This document shows positions 12,437 through 23,300 of a stretch of DNA of 64,000 nucleotides, piece by piece. Every line of letters starts with the position of its first letter. The first letter of the stretch is position 1. The notes beneath the pieces were generated by a model. It searched no databases. It was given only the letters and a program-made list of their open reading frames with translations, and was not told where the DNA came from. The stretch covers positions 10,229,017-10,293,016 of the forward strand of contig JAJEKV010000025.1 in assembly GCA_021234155.1 (NCBI GenBank). The letters are read 5' to 3'. A program made the translations under genes and the position numbers. Origin of the DNA: Isoetes taiwanensis (taxonomy: Eukaryota > Streptophyta > Lycopodiopsida > Isoetales > Isoetaceae).

Positions 12437-13633
12437 TTACAGTATTTGAGGGGCAAAGAATCCATATGGAGCAATCAGAACACTGCCTCCATTTAACTGA
12501 TCCAAATCAGACCAAATAAGCTCTGGCTGGCTCGCTGGACGTACTTCTGGCCCATTATAATAAATGTCGCTAAAATCTGGAAGGCCTATACTCAAGGCAT
12601 CAATGTCATTTGATAGCCAGCCCCCTAAACCAAGAGTTGGGCCTGTTTCAACCCTCAAATGGCTTAACACTTCAATAAAATTATGAAATGCCCAACTTTC
12701 TGCAGCAGAAGGGTGAAGTGGTGCCCTGCTAATAATACTTGAAACCCCTTCTGCCAATTCATCAACATTGGAGGTATACCGATCTCTCACTACATCAAAA
12801 AATCGATCCACAAGAGACTGGTAAATCGCCAATCCTTCTGGCTCTGTGGAACCACCAGGCAGTCTCTCGAGAAAAAAGTTTCTTAGTTGAGTCCTTGACA
12901 AATTACTTAGATCAATACGGGAGTCTCTATGTGAACTGTGTGCTCTGCGAGCCTGCGGCCGGGGAGGTATCCTCTCCCTTTCCTCACCATAACACCTTGA
13001 AGGGGCTGGAGAATCACCTTTTCCATAGATAGGAATGATATCATCAGTCATTACAGACCCCTTGCAAACTGGGCATTCCTTTCTTTGTGAATGAACATGT
13101 AACCACTGATATAGACAAGGCCAACAGAAAAGGTGTCCACAGGTAGTAACAACTGGCCTCTTTACAACCTCCATGCAAATATTACAGTCGAAGTCTTTTT
13201 TCTCTTCTTCAGATTTCCTAGTGCCATTATCAGCCACACGTCCGATTGATGAATCTAATAAAAAACCTTCTGCATAAACTGCATCAGGACCTGTATTACT
13301 GCTATAGTGTGCCAGCATATTTCTGTTCTCAGGTTCAAGCACATGAAGAAGTCTAGATTGCACAAAAGCATGGATATTTACTTCAGGCTGGCCCTGACCT
13401 TCTGGATTAGAAGCCAAATCTTCATGATTTCCCCCATACATCTCTGCACTGAATCTTGGCCATATTTGTGGAGCTCCAGGACTGCCCAAACGGAGTTCTA
13501 GATTAGGAGGCGGAGGAGGTGCAAGGTTAAGACTTAAATCTATTCTTTCAAAAGGGCTAAACTCAGTTTCCCCTGCATTCATCTCCAAGCCTGCTAATAA
13601 TAGAGCACTCCCAGCACAATCTCTCGAAGACAT
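12437..13633 (-). CDS. RING-type E3 ubiquitin ligase of the plant RMA/MUSE family
   Basis: The product (398 residues from the chosen ATG) carries one C3HC4 RING finger at about residues 150-190. Its text CNICMEVV...CGHLFCWPCLYQWL...CPVC matches the RNF5/RMA class of ER-associated E3 ligases, which pass ubiquitin from an E2 to misfolded or regulated substrates. Length and architecture fit the longer Arabidopsis MUSE1/MUSE2 type better than the short RMA1 type. I see no hydrophobic C-terminal anchor, which short RMA proteins have. The N-terminal region holds two LxLxL patterns, LSLNL (about 33-37) and LELRL (about 45-49), on either side of a proline run. The frame is open 25 codons upstream to 13708, but that extension crosses a splice acceptor at 13684-13685, so the ATG at 13633 is preferred. 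The gene is convergent with MurB and independent of it. Confidence 0.88.
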   Translation of the reverse strand: MSSRDCAGSALLLAGLEMNAGETEFSPFERIDLSLNLAPPPPPNLELRLGSPGAPQIWPRFSAEMYGGNHEDLASNPEGQGQPEVNIHAFVQSRLLHVLEPENRNMLAHYSSNTGPDAVYAEGFLLDSSIGRVADNGTRKSEEEKKDFDCNICMEVVKRPVVTTCGHLFCWPCLYQWLHVHSQRKECPVCKGSVMTDDIIPIYGKGDSPAPSRCYGEERERIPPRPQARRAHSSHRDSRIDLSNLSRTQLRNFFLERLPGGSTEPEGLAIYQSLVDRFFDVVRDRYTSNVDELAEGVSSIISRAPLHPSAAESWAFHNFIEVLSHLRVETGPTLGLGGWLSNDIDALSIGLPDFSDIYYNGPEVRPASQPELIWSDLDQLNGGSVLIAPYGFFAPQIL

Positions 13634-13683
13634 TGTTCGAGAAGATTGGTACCAGCAAGGCGCTGATGACCGTATCCTCTGAT

Positions 13684-13804
13684 CTACAATTGCAGAAAAA
13701 ACAAACATTACTCTACATGTTTATGCTTACCCTATAAAACGTTTGATTAAACAGATAAATCGAGGCAGATTAGAACATTTACCAAGAGTTTAATTCGTCC
13801 TTAC
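13684..13804 (-). other. Predicted intron in the 5' leader of the RING gene
   Basis: On the minus strand a donor GTAAGG begins at 13804, and an acceptor preceded by a pyrimidine-rich tract ends in TAG at 13684. Splicing would place a short leader exon (13634-13683) directly upstream of the ATG. A leader intron is common in plant genes; there is no transcript evidence here. Confidence 0.5.
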
Positions 13805-15153
13805 CAGTATTAAGAATTTGACTCGCCACTATAAGCTGATCAAATACTGGATGATAAACGCCACTAAACAGAATTTGGTGCTCGACAATCTCTAACTCAA
13901 ATTCGTAAAAATCAACCAATCTATCGACAGAGTCTGAGAGCCCGTCATAATCCAAAACCCATGATAAAATCCGGCAATAATCCTAAACAGCGAAGATCAA
14001 ATTTCCACAGGGGATACTGGATGTATCAGAAAAGCCCAAAAAGCGGCTTCACAGATCAAGAAAAAAATGCAGCATATGAAAAAAGCTTCTGAGACAAGAA
14101 AAAATAGTATTCAAGCCGACGCTTTCCATAACCAGAGCACCATATCAAGGACCGGATTTCTTCCTCCAGCTCTTCCCCTTTCTTCCCCCCTCTCCCTACC
14201 AAGGCCCACACCTTCTGCCAATTCAACGGCTAAGATCGCGCGTATTCTGCAAACCAACGGCGAGATTCGCCCAGAAAATCTAGTGCCTCGAATTTCGGGC
14301 TTCAGAACGCTTTTTTGAAAATCGGACGGTGCAGATTCTTTGATATAAAGTCGGCGATTCCGAAGCGAGAAGTCCGTGTTTAAGTGTTTGCGTCGAAAAT
14401 TAACGGTGAAGATTTATATTATCCACGCGCGTGAGCAAGGGATGCCGTTGAAGCTTGGAGCGAGACTCACCGTGGATCTCACGCTTGGGAGATCTTTTAG
14501 ATGGAAGTATGCCAGCGGATGTTCGGTACGTGGTTACCTTCTCACCCGTCCATTTTATTCGTTGTAGAAAAATAAGGCAACCAAGAGTACAAATGGAAAT
14601 GGGGTCGCAAAATCCAAGTCGTATTAAACCCCGTGCTGACACGTGTCACATCCCTACGATCCGGAATGGACAGAGCAGAGGGACACAAATTCCAGATTTG
14701 ACTGGCTATATGAAGTAAACAATTATTTGAACGATTATTTCAACAATATCATTCATATCATTCAAAATTGTATTCATTGAAAAACATGTTTCAGATTAAA
14801 GGTTTCACATTAAAATCTCGGATCACATTTTCACAGTTTGAAAATAGGAGCAAGATTTTAACATTTTCACAGTTTCAGATTCAAATCTCGAATCACATTT
14901 TCACAGTTTGATCACAGCAAAAATCACAGTTTGATCACAGTTTCCACCTAAACATCTTTTGATCTGTAATAAAATTTCAAATTTAAACTAATCAGATATA
15001 ACATTTAAAGTTCAAACCTAGAACCTAAAATTAAAACCTAAGCTAAAATTCAAACCAACTCACATTCAATCTGATCCTAATCGCCATAATTCCGACTCTG
15101 CTCATTTGAAGCATTACTTTCAGAATTCCTACATCACAATAAAAAATTAGATC
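13805..15153. other. RING gene upstream region and AT-rich repeats
   Basis: Bases 13805-14340 are the likely promoter and leader side of the RING gene; on the minus strand the part near 14160-14220 is purine-rich. From about 14730 the sequence is AT-rich, with reiterated short words such as CACATTTTCACAGTTT and GATCACAGTTT between 14820 and 14945. No gene is supported. Confidence 0.4.
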
Positions 15154-15361
15154 TCAAAGCTTAAAAAAGCAAAATAGATTCAAAAACTTACAATTTTTTT
15201 GCAACAATTCCTGCTTCAGATAGCTAACTTGAATTATGATCTTGTCGATTGTATTACCTTGAAATAGGACATTGCTACTAGCAGAACTCCGAAAACCACT
15301 TCCAATTTCTGGAAAATATTTCTGCAGTGCTGGAGAACGCTGTAAAACAACGTCCAGATCT

Positions 15362-15960
15362 CTAATATTCATCATCGATTTCCACAGGCAAAGTAGCACT
15401 CCCAGAATTAGATATGTCACTTAATGGTTCAACAGAAGCATGTGATTTACCAGCCAAACCAGCAGCCTTTGCAGAGCTCGTTGAGCCAGCTAAGCCAGCA
15501 TTCAAGTTTTCAACATTACTGCGAAATGCATCTGTGTAATCATTACCTGATCGCAGAACATCCATCGCAGATGCTTTCGCCACAATTCCACTCTGGTCAT
15601 ACCGCTTGTAGGATTCAGGATTTTTATGGCCTGTTATCGACATCCCCACTTCGATTGGAACACCCGAGACAGACATCTGCGTTATCGTTGTAGCCCTGCA
15701 ACTCTTGTTTGTAAAATTACCCTCAAGCTCACACACATCTGTCATCTCTCGCAGCCAGGTAGAAACACTCTTTGTAAACTATGATTCAAATTATACCAGA
15801 CCATTGTCCTTGGATTACTAATAGCTTGAAGAAAGATAAACCTACCACCAATCTTATCCTTCACCTCATAATTTGGCAGATGGCTATGCAAGTGCCTCCA
15901 TGTCCGAATCACATCTAACTCGTTCCCTAAAATCCTCAGGCTTACACTTATTTATATCGC
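15362..15960 (-). pseudogene. Tyrosine-recombinase domain fragment (Crypton/DUF3504-like)
   Basis: On the minus strand the frame ending at 15362 contains NFTNKSCRATT, then ITGHKNPESYKRYDQ about 25 residues later. This matches the C-terminal half of the tyrosine recombinase fold: the HxxR box (His replaced by Lys here, Arg kept), the G-H-K/R box and the nucleophile Tyr. A short upstream segment (about 15790-15830, another frame) reads NPRTMVWYN, similar to the run before this box in Crypton-derived DUF3504 proteins. After the Tyr comes a Ser/Ala/Gly-rich tail of about 80 residues ending at the stop. The N-terminal part with the first catalytic Arg is missing, and a Gypsy LTR begins at 16003, so the gene was probably cut by that insertion. 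A DIRS-type recombinase is an alternative. Confidence 0.6.
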
Positions 15961-16002
15961 CATGCCAATTCTTACTTGTTGTTTCACAATACTCAATGTA
16001 AT

Positions 16003-17424
16003 TGTGACGTTCCAAGTATGTATACGGACACGTCACTTGGTATAAGGCACGCCACCTGGGGGATGATAACCTAGGGGGTTGACCACAATGGATTTAATTA
16101 GCTATGTTAACCAAATTATTAAGGATAATTATCTAAAGACATGTGATTAAGTCAATCCATAGTAGGAAGGCGCCATTTGGCATCACCCGGGTTGCCAGCA
16201 TGAGGGTTGCTAAACTAGGCCACCAAAGGGCGCCATCCTCATATCGGCCAATTCAGGCCAAAGAAGGAGCCAGGTGGCCTTCGAGCCAGAAACCGTTGCT
16301 GTTCGCTCCCGTTATCGCCAAACACCCTTTCATTGCTGTCGCTATTCCCTAAGATGACCATGGAAGCACCCCCTTGACAACGGTCCAAATTTAAAACTCA
16401 AGTTAGTGGTAGTTAAATTGCAAATTGTAGAATAACTCTCTAGGATTCTTTTTGTGGATGGTTTTGGGTGAGACTAACTCTTCTCCTCGTAATTAGGAAT
16501 ACTTTTCAATTATCCTAGTGCTTCCTTTAACACCCTAGTAATTCGCCTGCAGGCACAAGAGCCCACCGGTCATAGATGCTATGGTCCGCTTAGCAGATAA
16601 GGGACACAAGTGGTAAGATGAGGGGTGGGGTCTTGCACGAGCATACAAGGCTCCCCGAGACTCCTACGCTACCGGACCTCGATAGCCGGTCGCCACGTAG
16701 AGGGCGGGTATGGGTCCGACACTCCCCGGGTGTAGTGGTGTGACCCGTATGGGGCACCATGCACTTTGAGTAGATTTAGGGTGAGTACGTTGCACGGATG
16801 CGGGGTCGCCGATGCGCACGTATTCTCTAGCTCACCCATGGAACCACCGGGTGGATCCCGAAGGACGCTCACCCCGCCTTCATCGGACAGTGTCATGAAC
16901 CCGAGTAGGCTCAAAGGGTGATACCTTGAGTCTCACAGGAAGGCTATAGCGGCCATATAAGCGTGAATCGACCCATCCGCAAAGTGTGCATGTGAGGGGC
17001 GGATGGAGTGGACAACCCCAGCCGATGTTCTATGCCCACCAACGCCATGCCAAGATTCGGCCCGGCCGATTCTTGAGGCCCAACCGGCCACCGATCCTCA
17101 CCGGAGTCCGAGCGGGGGGTAGAACCCGGGTTTGGGTGTTTTATTAGTTTTAGATGCATATTCTTTGCCATTGGTATTTGATGGATGCGCCACCCTTCGT
17201 GGTGGTTATTTATCGTGATTTATGCCGTGTGTTAACCCTTGTATTCATGCTTCACCGACGTAGGGCTTCATCGGCGGGCATAATGACCCTCCGTGTCCTT
17301 CACCGGCGCCTCTATGTAGACGCCCGGGTTAGATGGAGGGTTCCTTTCGGGCGCAGATGCTCGCCATGGAGGGGAAAGTCCTCAGATGTATATGCACCGT
17401 GGGTCGTATATATTCCGGGCGCCA
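16003..17424 (+). repeat. 5' LTR of Gypsy A
   Basis: The LTR begins TGTGACGTTCC at 16003 and ends in CA at 17423-17424, four bases before the primer binding site. Its start resembles the 3' LTR of element C at 59768 (TGTGACATTCC). An internal stretch near 16550-16640 resembles 60340-60420. Its right third (about 17170-17424) has the same layout as the LTR remnant at 27381-27644. Length is about 1.4 kb. Confidence 0.7.
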
Positions 17425-17427
17425 CGG

Positions 17428-17439
17428 TGGTATCAGAGC
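17428..17439 (+). promoter_or_regulatory. Primer binding site (initiator Met tRNA) of Gypsy A
   Basis: TGGTATCAGAGC is the classical 12-base match to the 3' end of plant initiator-Met tRNA used to prime minus-strand cDNA synthesis. Its position just after the LTR's CA end fixes the 5' LTR boundary. Confidence 0.85.
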
Positions 17440-18038
17440 CGTGATTTCGCTGTTCGAAATCATAGCACCGGGCCAAACTCTAACTCGTGAGCACGGTAGT
17501 TAGGGAGGAGGCTAAGTTAATGTGTTGTTAGTCCTCTTTGATGTTTGGTTCTAAGTGTTAGGTTAAATTAGGAAAATTAGAGCTTTAAGAAGGATAGGGC
17601 TTAATCGGAAGGCCCAAGAATTGGAAGAATTGTAAATGTCATTGGGTAGCTCAAATGACGGAGAAGGTGCGCCCATTGGATCGGACATACTCAAAATACC
17701 CTAGAACGGTTGTCTCCAGCTTAAAAATGGTCAAGGGCGGCCGAAAACCAACTCTGGGCGCCGCTTGCTTTTTGTCGCCTTGCATCACGGTAGAAGAGCC
17801 GAAAATGCACCGGGCGCTCGACCGGTCGACGGAGTCAACGCTGGCCGCCAGTCAACTCGGTAGTTTGCTTTTCGACGACCCTAGTCGAGGCGGGAGCACG
17901 ATAATGCAGTACCGCCCGGCCGTATGCCTCGCGTATTTCTTGCCAGATAATTATTTTATAATAATAAAATTTAAAAGTTAATAGGAAAATTTTAAAATTT
18001 CAAAAGTTATCCGGCCGTTTAAAATTTCTTCTTGTTAT

Positions 18039-18410
18039 TTGTTTTGCCTTGCCTTCAAGACACCTCGACCGCCAGAGCCGTTAAGTTCGCCATCGCCACC
18101 GGACTTAGCGTTGCTTAAGCGCCTTGTGTTGGAGAACCCTAGCGCCTCCTTGCCGCTTTTCCCGCCACTAGCCACCCTTTCGACCGTAGACCTTAGTGCT
18201 ACCGCTTATGGCCAATACCAAGAGTTTCCCGGACCCTTCTACCTTCAAAGATCGTGGAGATTTATGCCATGATCGCCCGGTACATGGCTACAGATCCGCC
18301 TTCATCGACATCCTTTTAGATGAGTTGGTGAACCGGTTTGAGAACAACGATAGGATCCCCTATCCTATCTATCACTTCTCGAGCCATTTCTCGATCCGTT
18401 GAACCTCCAT
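18039..18410 (+). pseudogene. Unrecognised decayed ORF in Gypsy A leader region
   Basis: Two overlapping frames here (18039-18272 and 18196-18402) give protein-like text, the second including LDELVNRFENNDRIPYPIYHF. Nothing matches a family I know. The location between the primer site and gag suggests an accessory ORF or a decayed extra gag region. Confidence 0.3.
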
Positions 18411-19630
18411 GACTCTCCTACACCATTGTCGAAGCAACCCGACATGGTCATGATGCTCATTAAATTCTATCCTCCAACGGGAAGGGCATACCGAGGAGGA
18501 GGACATCGTCGAGATCGCATCGCACTGCAGGCTTGGCCAAGGAAGATGACCATCGGAGAGATTGAGCGGGCGACACGGCCGGCTAGGGGAAGAGAGTACA
18601 GTATACCTCGGGGACGGCTTTGCCGTCATAGATGGTGTGGCAATCGAGGTTCCCCATACCGTTGGCACGAGGATTCCAAAGAAATTTTATATGGGGAAAT
18701 CCCGATATTAGCATAGACTATCCGATAACCATTCGGATAGATATGGGTCTCAGGCCCGACCTCGGTATTACCATCTTGGAACTTCTTCAAATAAGCACTA
18801 ATTTCAACATTTTGCTCGATTCAAGAAGATCTCGAGGAGAGTCCGGGAGGAACGGAGAAGCTTGAACAGAGGAGAGGGATCGGGTAGACTACCGAACCCG
18901 GCAGGGACTGAGGGGCAACCCGGAGTGGTCGGGTCCAACCTCGGCATTTAACATGTGACCATTAAGACGAGGAAGGGGTTAGCCCGAAAGACCGGCAAAA
19001 AAGATAAAGACAAACTAAGGGACCGCTTCTGCCTTTTGGTAAGAAGGCGAAGCCCGACGGAGGCAAAGAGCCGGTGGATGCTCCCCGACCGGGGCTAAGA
19101 CGGTACAAGACCGGGCCGCCACAAACCCGCCTCCCCACAAAGTAAACCTCATCGGCACTAATTCCAAGATCGCGTGGCCTTATGGAAATCCGCAAGTTCC
19201 AAGTCTACACAGCCGATACGGAAGCTACCTTCCGTGAGGCCGGTAATGATCGCTGGGCAGCCAGCTCAAGACCGACCGCTTCCGGACCTTTGCAATTTTG
19301 GCACTCCAAGAGGTCTTTGAAGCCTACTTGGTGGCACTTTTGGTGACGCCAATCTTTGCGCCGATCCACACAAAGAGGGTAACCATAATGCCTAAGGATT
19401 TAGCCCTCACCGCTAGGATTCGGGGAGCATCCTTAGCATATTTCATGAGTTCGTGATTGTAAATATTTTTGGTATTTAATAAAAAAACTTTTTTATTTTG
19501 TATTAAAAACTTATTTATTTTGTGTTAATTATGAAAAAAATGCTGACGCCAGCCTAAATAAAGAGGAGTTAAAAGGACTTTTAAAGTTCATTTCAATTGT
19601 TTCTCTTCCTCTCTCCTCCCTTCTAGCGCC

Positions 19631-21031
19631 ATGGCCGTCGCTGACCTTGTCGCCTGGTACCATGAAGGAGAGCAATGGGATCCGCAAGTCCCTTTCGACC
19701 TGCTGCGGCCCTTGCTCTGCCAGCGCCTAGACCTCCTTGCCAACATGCTGCGGCATCCGGATTATGCCGGATTTCTAGATTTCTACAGGGAGGAGATGCT
19801 CCCTCTGTGTATTCCTCTTGGGGATCCTCCCCAACTATATCTGGAGCGGGAGGTAGTCCGGGTTATGTTAGGAGGGGACACCCATGCATACGATGTGCTG
19901 AAGGGGAAGCTCCGATGGGGCAAACACCGCCTGCAGTAAAGACTGTGGGCGCAATACCTTTGAGGTTGCCTTTGCCCTAGCCATCCTCATGGACCAATAT
20001 GTCGAGGATGAAACCTTGCCCGTAGAGAAGGCAAAAAACCGCCTGAAGTCTTCCGAGGAGGGGAAGACGAACACATCGGCATGGGCTTAATTTCTCACCG
20101 CTGGAAGCAATTAGCGGAAGAGCTGCCTCAAGGCCGCGGAGCAAGCCGTAGGCTTGTCGTGGCCGGATGCCTTTCTAGTTATTTATCACCAAGGGCAAGA
20201 ATATCTTCTCTTGGATGATATTGTCTGGACTTATCACATGGTAGCCGGATTTAGACGCAAGCGTAAGGACCATGTGCTTTATGAGCTTGGCGGAGTATTG
20301 TATGGACGACTTCATTGATTTCACTTCTACCGAAGCTTCCTGAGGTGCGCCCGCCTGCTCAGTTCGCCAGAGACTATCGAACCCGCGAGACATTGCTACG
20401 GCTTCAGGGACTTCGCGTGATGCGAGGCCGCCAGGCCTCGGCCCTCACCGGATGCCTTCACGGCTATGGGACCTCACGTCCCAAATATTAATATGGTTGA
20501 GGTTCCCTCGGGTTCAGATGACGAGGGAGAGGATTTATATCATAACCCTGCTCATGTGAAGGAGGAGCAGCAAGAACTTAAGGAAGAGGAGGTTTCCATG
20601 GATTTGGATAAGGAGGTGGCCACATCGAGACCCCCCAAGAAGGGAAGGTATCGGCAACCACCTTACCCGCTTTTTGTCAGCCTTTCGACAGGGGCAAGTC
20701 CTTTTTATAGCCCGGGATTTAGGGCCGGAGGCTGAAGCTTCATGGTGGGCCCTCCGTGCTCTCTCTACACTGGCCGGCCACAAGAAGCTTCCCTATCGTA
20801 CGTTTACTTATGTACTCGTGCGACGGGATCTTGCCCCGGACGCCTTGGGTGGGATATTGCATACGGATGAGCATGAAGCTCCTCACGGCAGCCCCATTGG
20901 CCGTTGCCTATCCACCAGAGGTTGCATCTATTGCGGCTGCCACAGTAGACCCCGGGGTGACTCTGCTGCGACACCGACCGCCTCCACCACCTCCTATGCC
21001 TATGGATGAAGAGGGAGGACCTAGCTCTTAA
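19631..21031 (+). pseudogene. Unrecognised accessory ORF inside Gypsy A
   Basis: An ATG at 19631 opens a frame of about 102 codons (with VADLVAWYHEGEQWDPQVPF at the start) that is broken by frameshifts but seems to continue. Later pieces include an acidic Glu/Asp-rich stretch (about 20500-20620), a segment with WWALRALSTLAGHKKLPYRTF (about 20740-20810, alternative frame), and a proline-rich end PPPPPPMPMDEEGGPSS stopping at 21031. An AT-rich, UTR-like stretch follows. Total would be about 450 residues. I do not recognise the family. It is not gag, since gag follows from 21953. Confidence 0.4.
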
Positions 21032-21249
21032 ACTAATTGTACTACGCATTTTTGTATTGCGTATGATTGTGGAATTTTGGGTTGGCAAATTCTTTAGCCA
21101 CTTTATAATATAATACATCTTTCTTTTCATCGATTGAAATTACTATCTTTATGAATACAATTGAAAACTATTCCTTCTATCATGTGTTTTCTTGGTTATT
21201 CGAAAGTTGGTCTATAACAAAACTATCCAACCCTCTATATTCATTTCAA

Positions 21250-21700
21250 TTGTCTTGCGGAAGAGACCCTTTGGGAATATGAGGAGAGGATTACGGACAT
21301 GATAAGGAGGGATGATCCGGGCCGCCAGAAAGCGGGACTATGGCCGAGATATGGCTAATATCCCGAATGGGATGAAGGCTATGAGATGGAACCCCGCCAC
21401 CGGGAGAACCTTATGATCTTTGAAAAAGGGTTGGAGATAGTTAACATCCTTAGGGATGAGCTTTTGAGGACCTGAAGATGACCCAATGCGGCCGCACAGG
21501 ACTATTGGAGTATGAGCAGGCACGAGGCTTTCGAGGATGCCAACGACCACCTGTGGCAACTCTTCTATGCTCTCGAAGGCTTTTCAACCTTCTCATTGTT
21601 AGTCCAACCCAGGAATACCAACCGGTGATTGTCCAAGCACGGCACGCTACAAGCTCGTTAGGGTCAGGCGTGAGAGTGTTCGCTATTCAATTCTGTACCC
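21250..21700 (+). pseudogene. Second unrecognised ORF remnant inside Gypsy A
   Basis: In shifting frames the text reads like a helical, charged protein, for example WEYEERITDMIRRDDPGR near 21270-21325, RHRENLMIFEKGLEIVNILRD near 21395-21460 and EDANDHLWQLFYALEGFS near 21530-21590. An AT-rich UTR-like stretch (about 21720-21940) separates it from gag. Function is unknown. Confidence 0.35.
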
Positions 21701-21952
21701 CTTTGCGAACCCCTAGGCCGGATCTTTCTAGTTTCGGTTTTTTTTATGATGTTTGTGAGTTCACTCTAAATTCCAGTTGTATCATGTCGCCTTTGTATAA
21801 TACTCTTGTACCGACTCTTGGTGTGAAACTGTAATACCAAAGTTTTTCCTCTTATAATAACAAATTCCCTTTGTGTTCTCTCTCTACCTCTTTGTTCGAC
21901 ATGATACAATTTGTAAGAATTTATCTGTTATAAATATGCTTATACCTTTTTC

Positions 21953-23300
21953 ATGCTCGATTTAGACGGTGCCCGTAACGCCGCTTGGCAGACACCCTCC
22001 AACGCCAGTAGGTTGACTCCTGAACAGGAACTGATGTTAATGAAAAGGCAGTTAGGCGAATTACAGGCCTATATATTGCATGCCAACCCACCGCAACAAA
22101 CCCAGGAAGATGGACCGGAGTTACCTCCGCTACCACCGAGTCCACCTGCACAACAGCCATCTCCCCCTGGAGCTAGTCCCATGCACACACCGAGGAGGCC
22201 TCATGCTAAGCGCCACCGGGTTCCTCTAAAGATAGTGCCATTTCCTCTCGTTCAACCACTCGGGGTCTTCGATTCATCGTTATCACTGGTGACCATGCAA
22301 AGCGGGATAAGGAGTACCGTGAAGACGGTTGATACCGCCATAACTAGCATATGGAAGAATAGGAAATTGGCCCGGCTTTGATGGAAAATCCAGAGGCGGA
22401 TGAATGCAGAGTCCCGGTTGGACGAAATGAAGGAGTTCGGGAAGTCTTATGGCATGAGCCGGAAAAGGATACGTGAAAGGTTGCCACTACCAACCTTACA
22501 GAGCCGCCCGTATTTGGTGGAAGGGCTATGCCAGGCCAAGCAGCATCCGACAGAGCGTATGCAACTCAGAAGTTCGCCAAGGCGTTCAAATCGCATTATG
22601 TGCCTCTGGGCGCACAAATGCCGCCAGATTCGGACCTTCTATAGGTTGGAGTGTAAGGGTATGTTGGTCCAGGCTTTACGGATGAGTTTGGCGCGCTTTG
22701 AGGTCAGTATGTTCGGGGAATGAATGAAAAAGAGCCGTAGAGGGTTATATTGAAGGGTTGGCCCCATCAATTAAACGGATGGTTAAAGCCATAGACCCAA
22801 AATCAGTTGCGGAGGCCGAGGCTAAGGCATTGAGCCTCGAGGAGGACACACCAAGAAATCGGTGATTCGGCGTCACCGTCTTCTTATTCGGGTAGCCCGC
22901 CAGCCACACCATACAAACCCCGTTCGCCAAGTCCGGGCCCTTCTCAACAGAACTCGTATAGCCGGCCGGAAAAGAAAGTTACTTTCAGCACAGCTGACAA
23001 ACAGAGCAATGTCGGCAAGGAAGTACGAAACCTTTTACAGTCTATTCCTAAGGAGGTCTGAACAGTTCACGGATAAGGCATGTTACGAGGGTGTATCGCG
23101 ACATGGGCACTTTATGCACAACTGTCCTTATGTTACGCAGACTGCCCAGTTGGCCATGGCCGACCTCGATTGGGACGAAGCTGGAGACAACCTTACCTGT
23201 CGAGGACGAGGCTCCCCGAAAGTATATTCATGGTGCGTCTATATTCTTGCGACTATAGAAACCGGCAATGCGAAAGTCACCTGGTTGTCATTTCCACCAT
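21953..23300 (+). pseudogene. gag: Gag of Gypsy A
   Basis: The first part (21953-22381) has a helical segment, a proline-rich stretch (about 22120-22180) and a basic end. A gag core follows with DEMKEFGKSYGMS (about 22420-22460) and ARIWWKGY, the last in another frame near 22505-22530. The same two motifs occur in element C (DEMSKFGKSYGM and ARIWWKGYHD). A degenerate zinc-knuckle (GHFMHNCPY, about 23107-23133) ends the region. Several stops and frame changes show it is inactive. Confidence 0.75.

Noticed and set aside
13634-13708. Upstream in-frame ATG of the RING gene at 13708
   Set aside because: The extension crosses a good splice acceptor and has no resemblance to the family N-terminus, so the ATG at 13633 was chosen.
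14820-14945. Reiterated CACAGTTT words as a possible CRISPR-like array
   Set aside because: Spacing and unit length are irregular, there are no unique spacers, and the sequence is eukaryotic.
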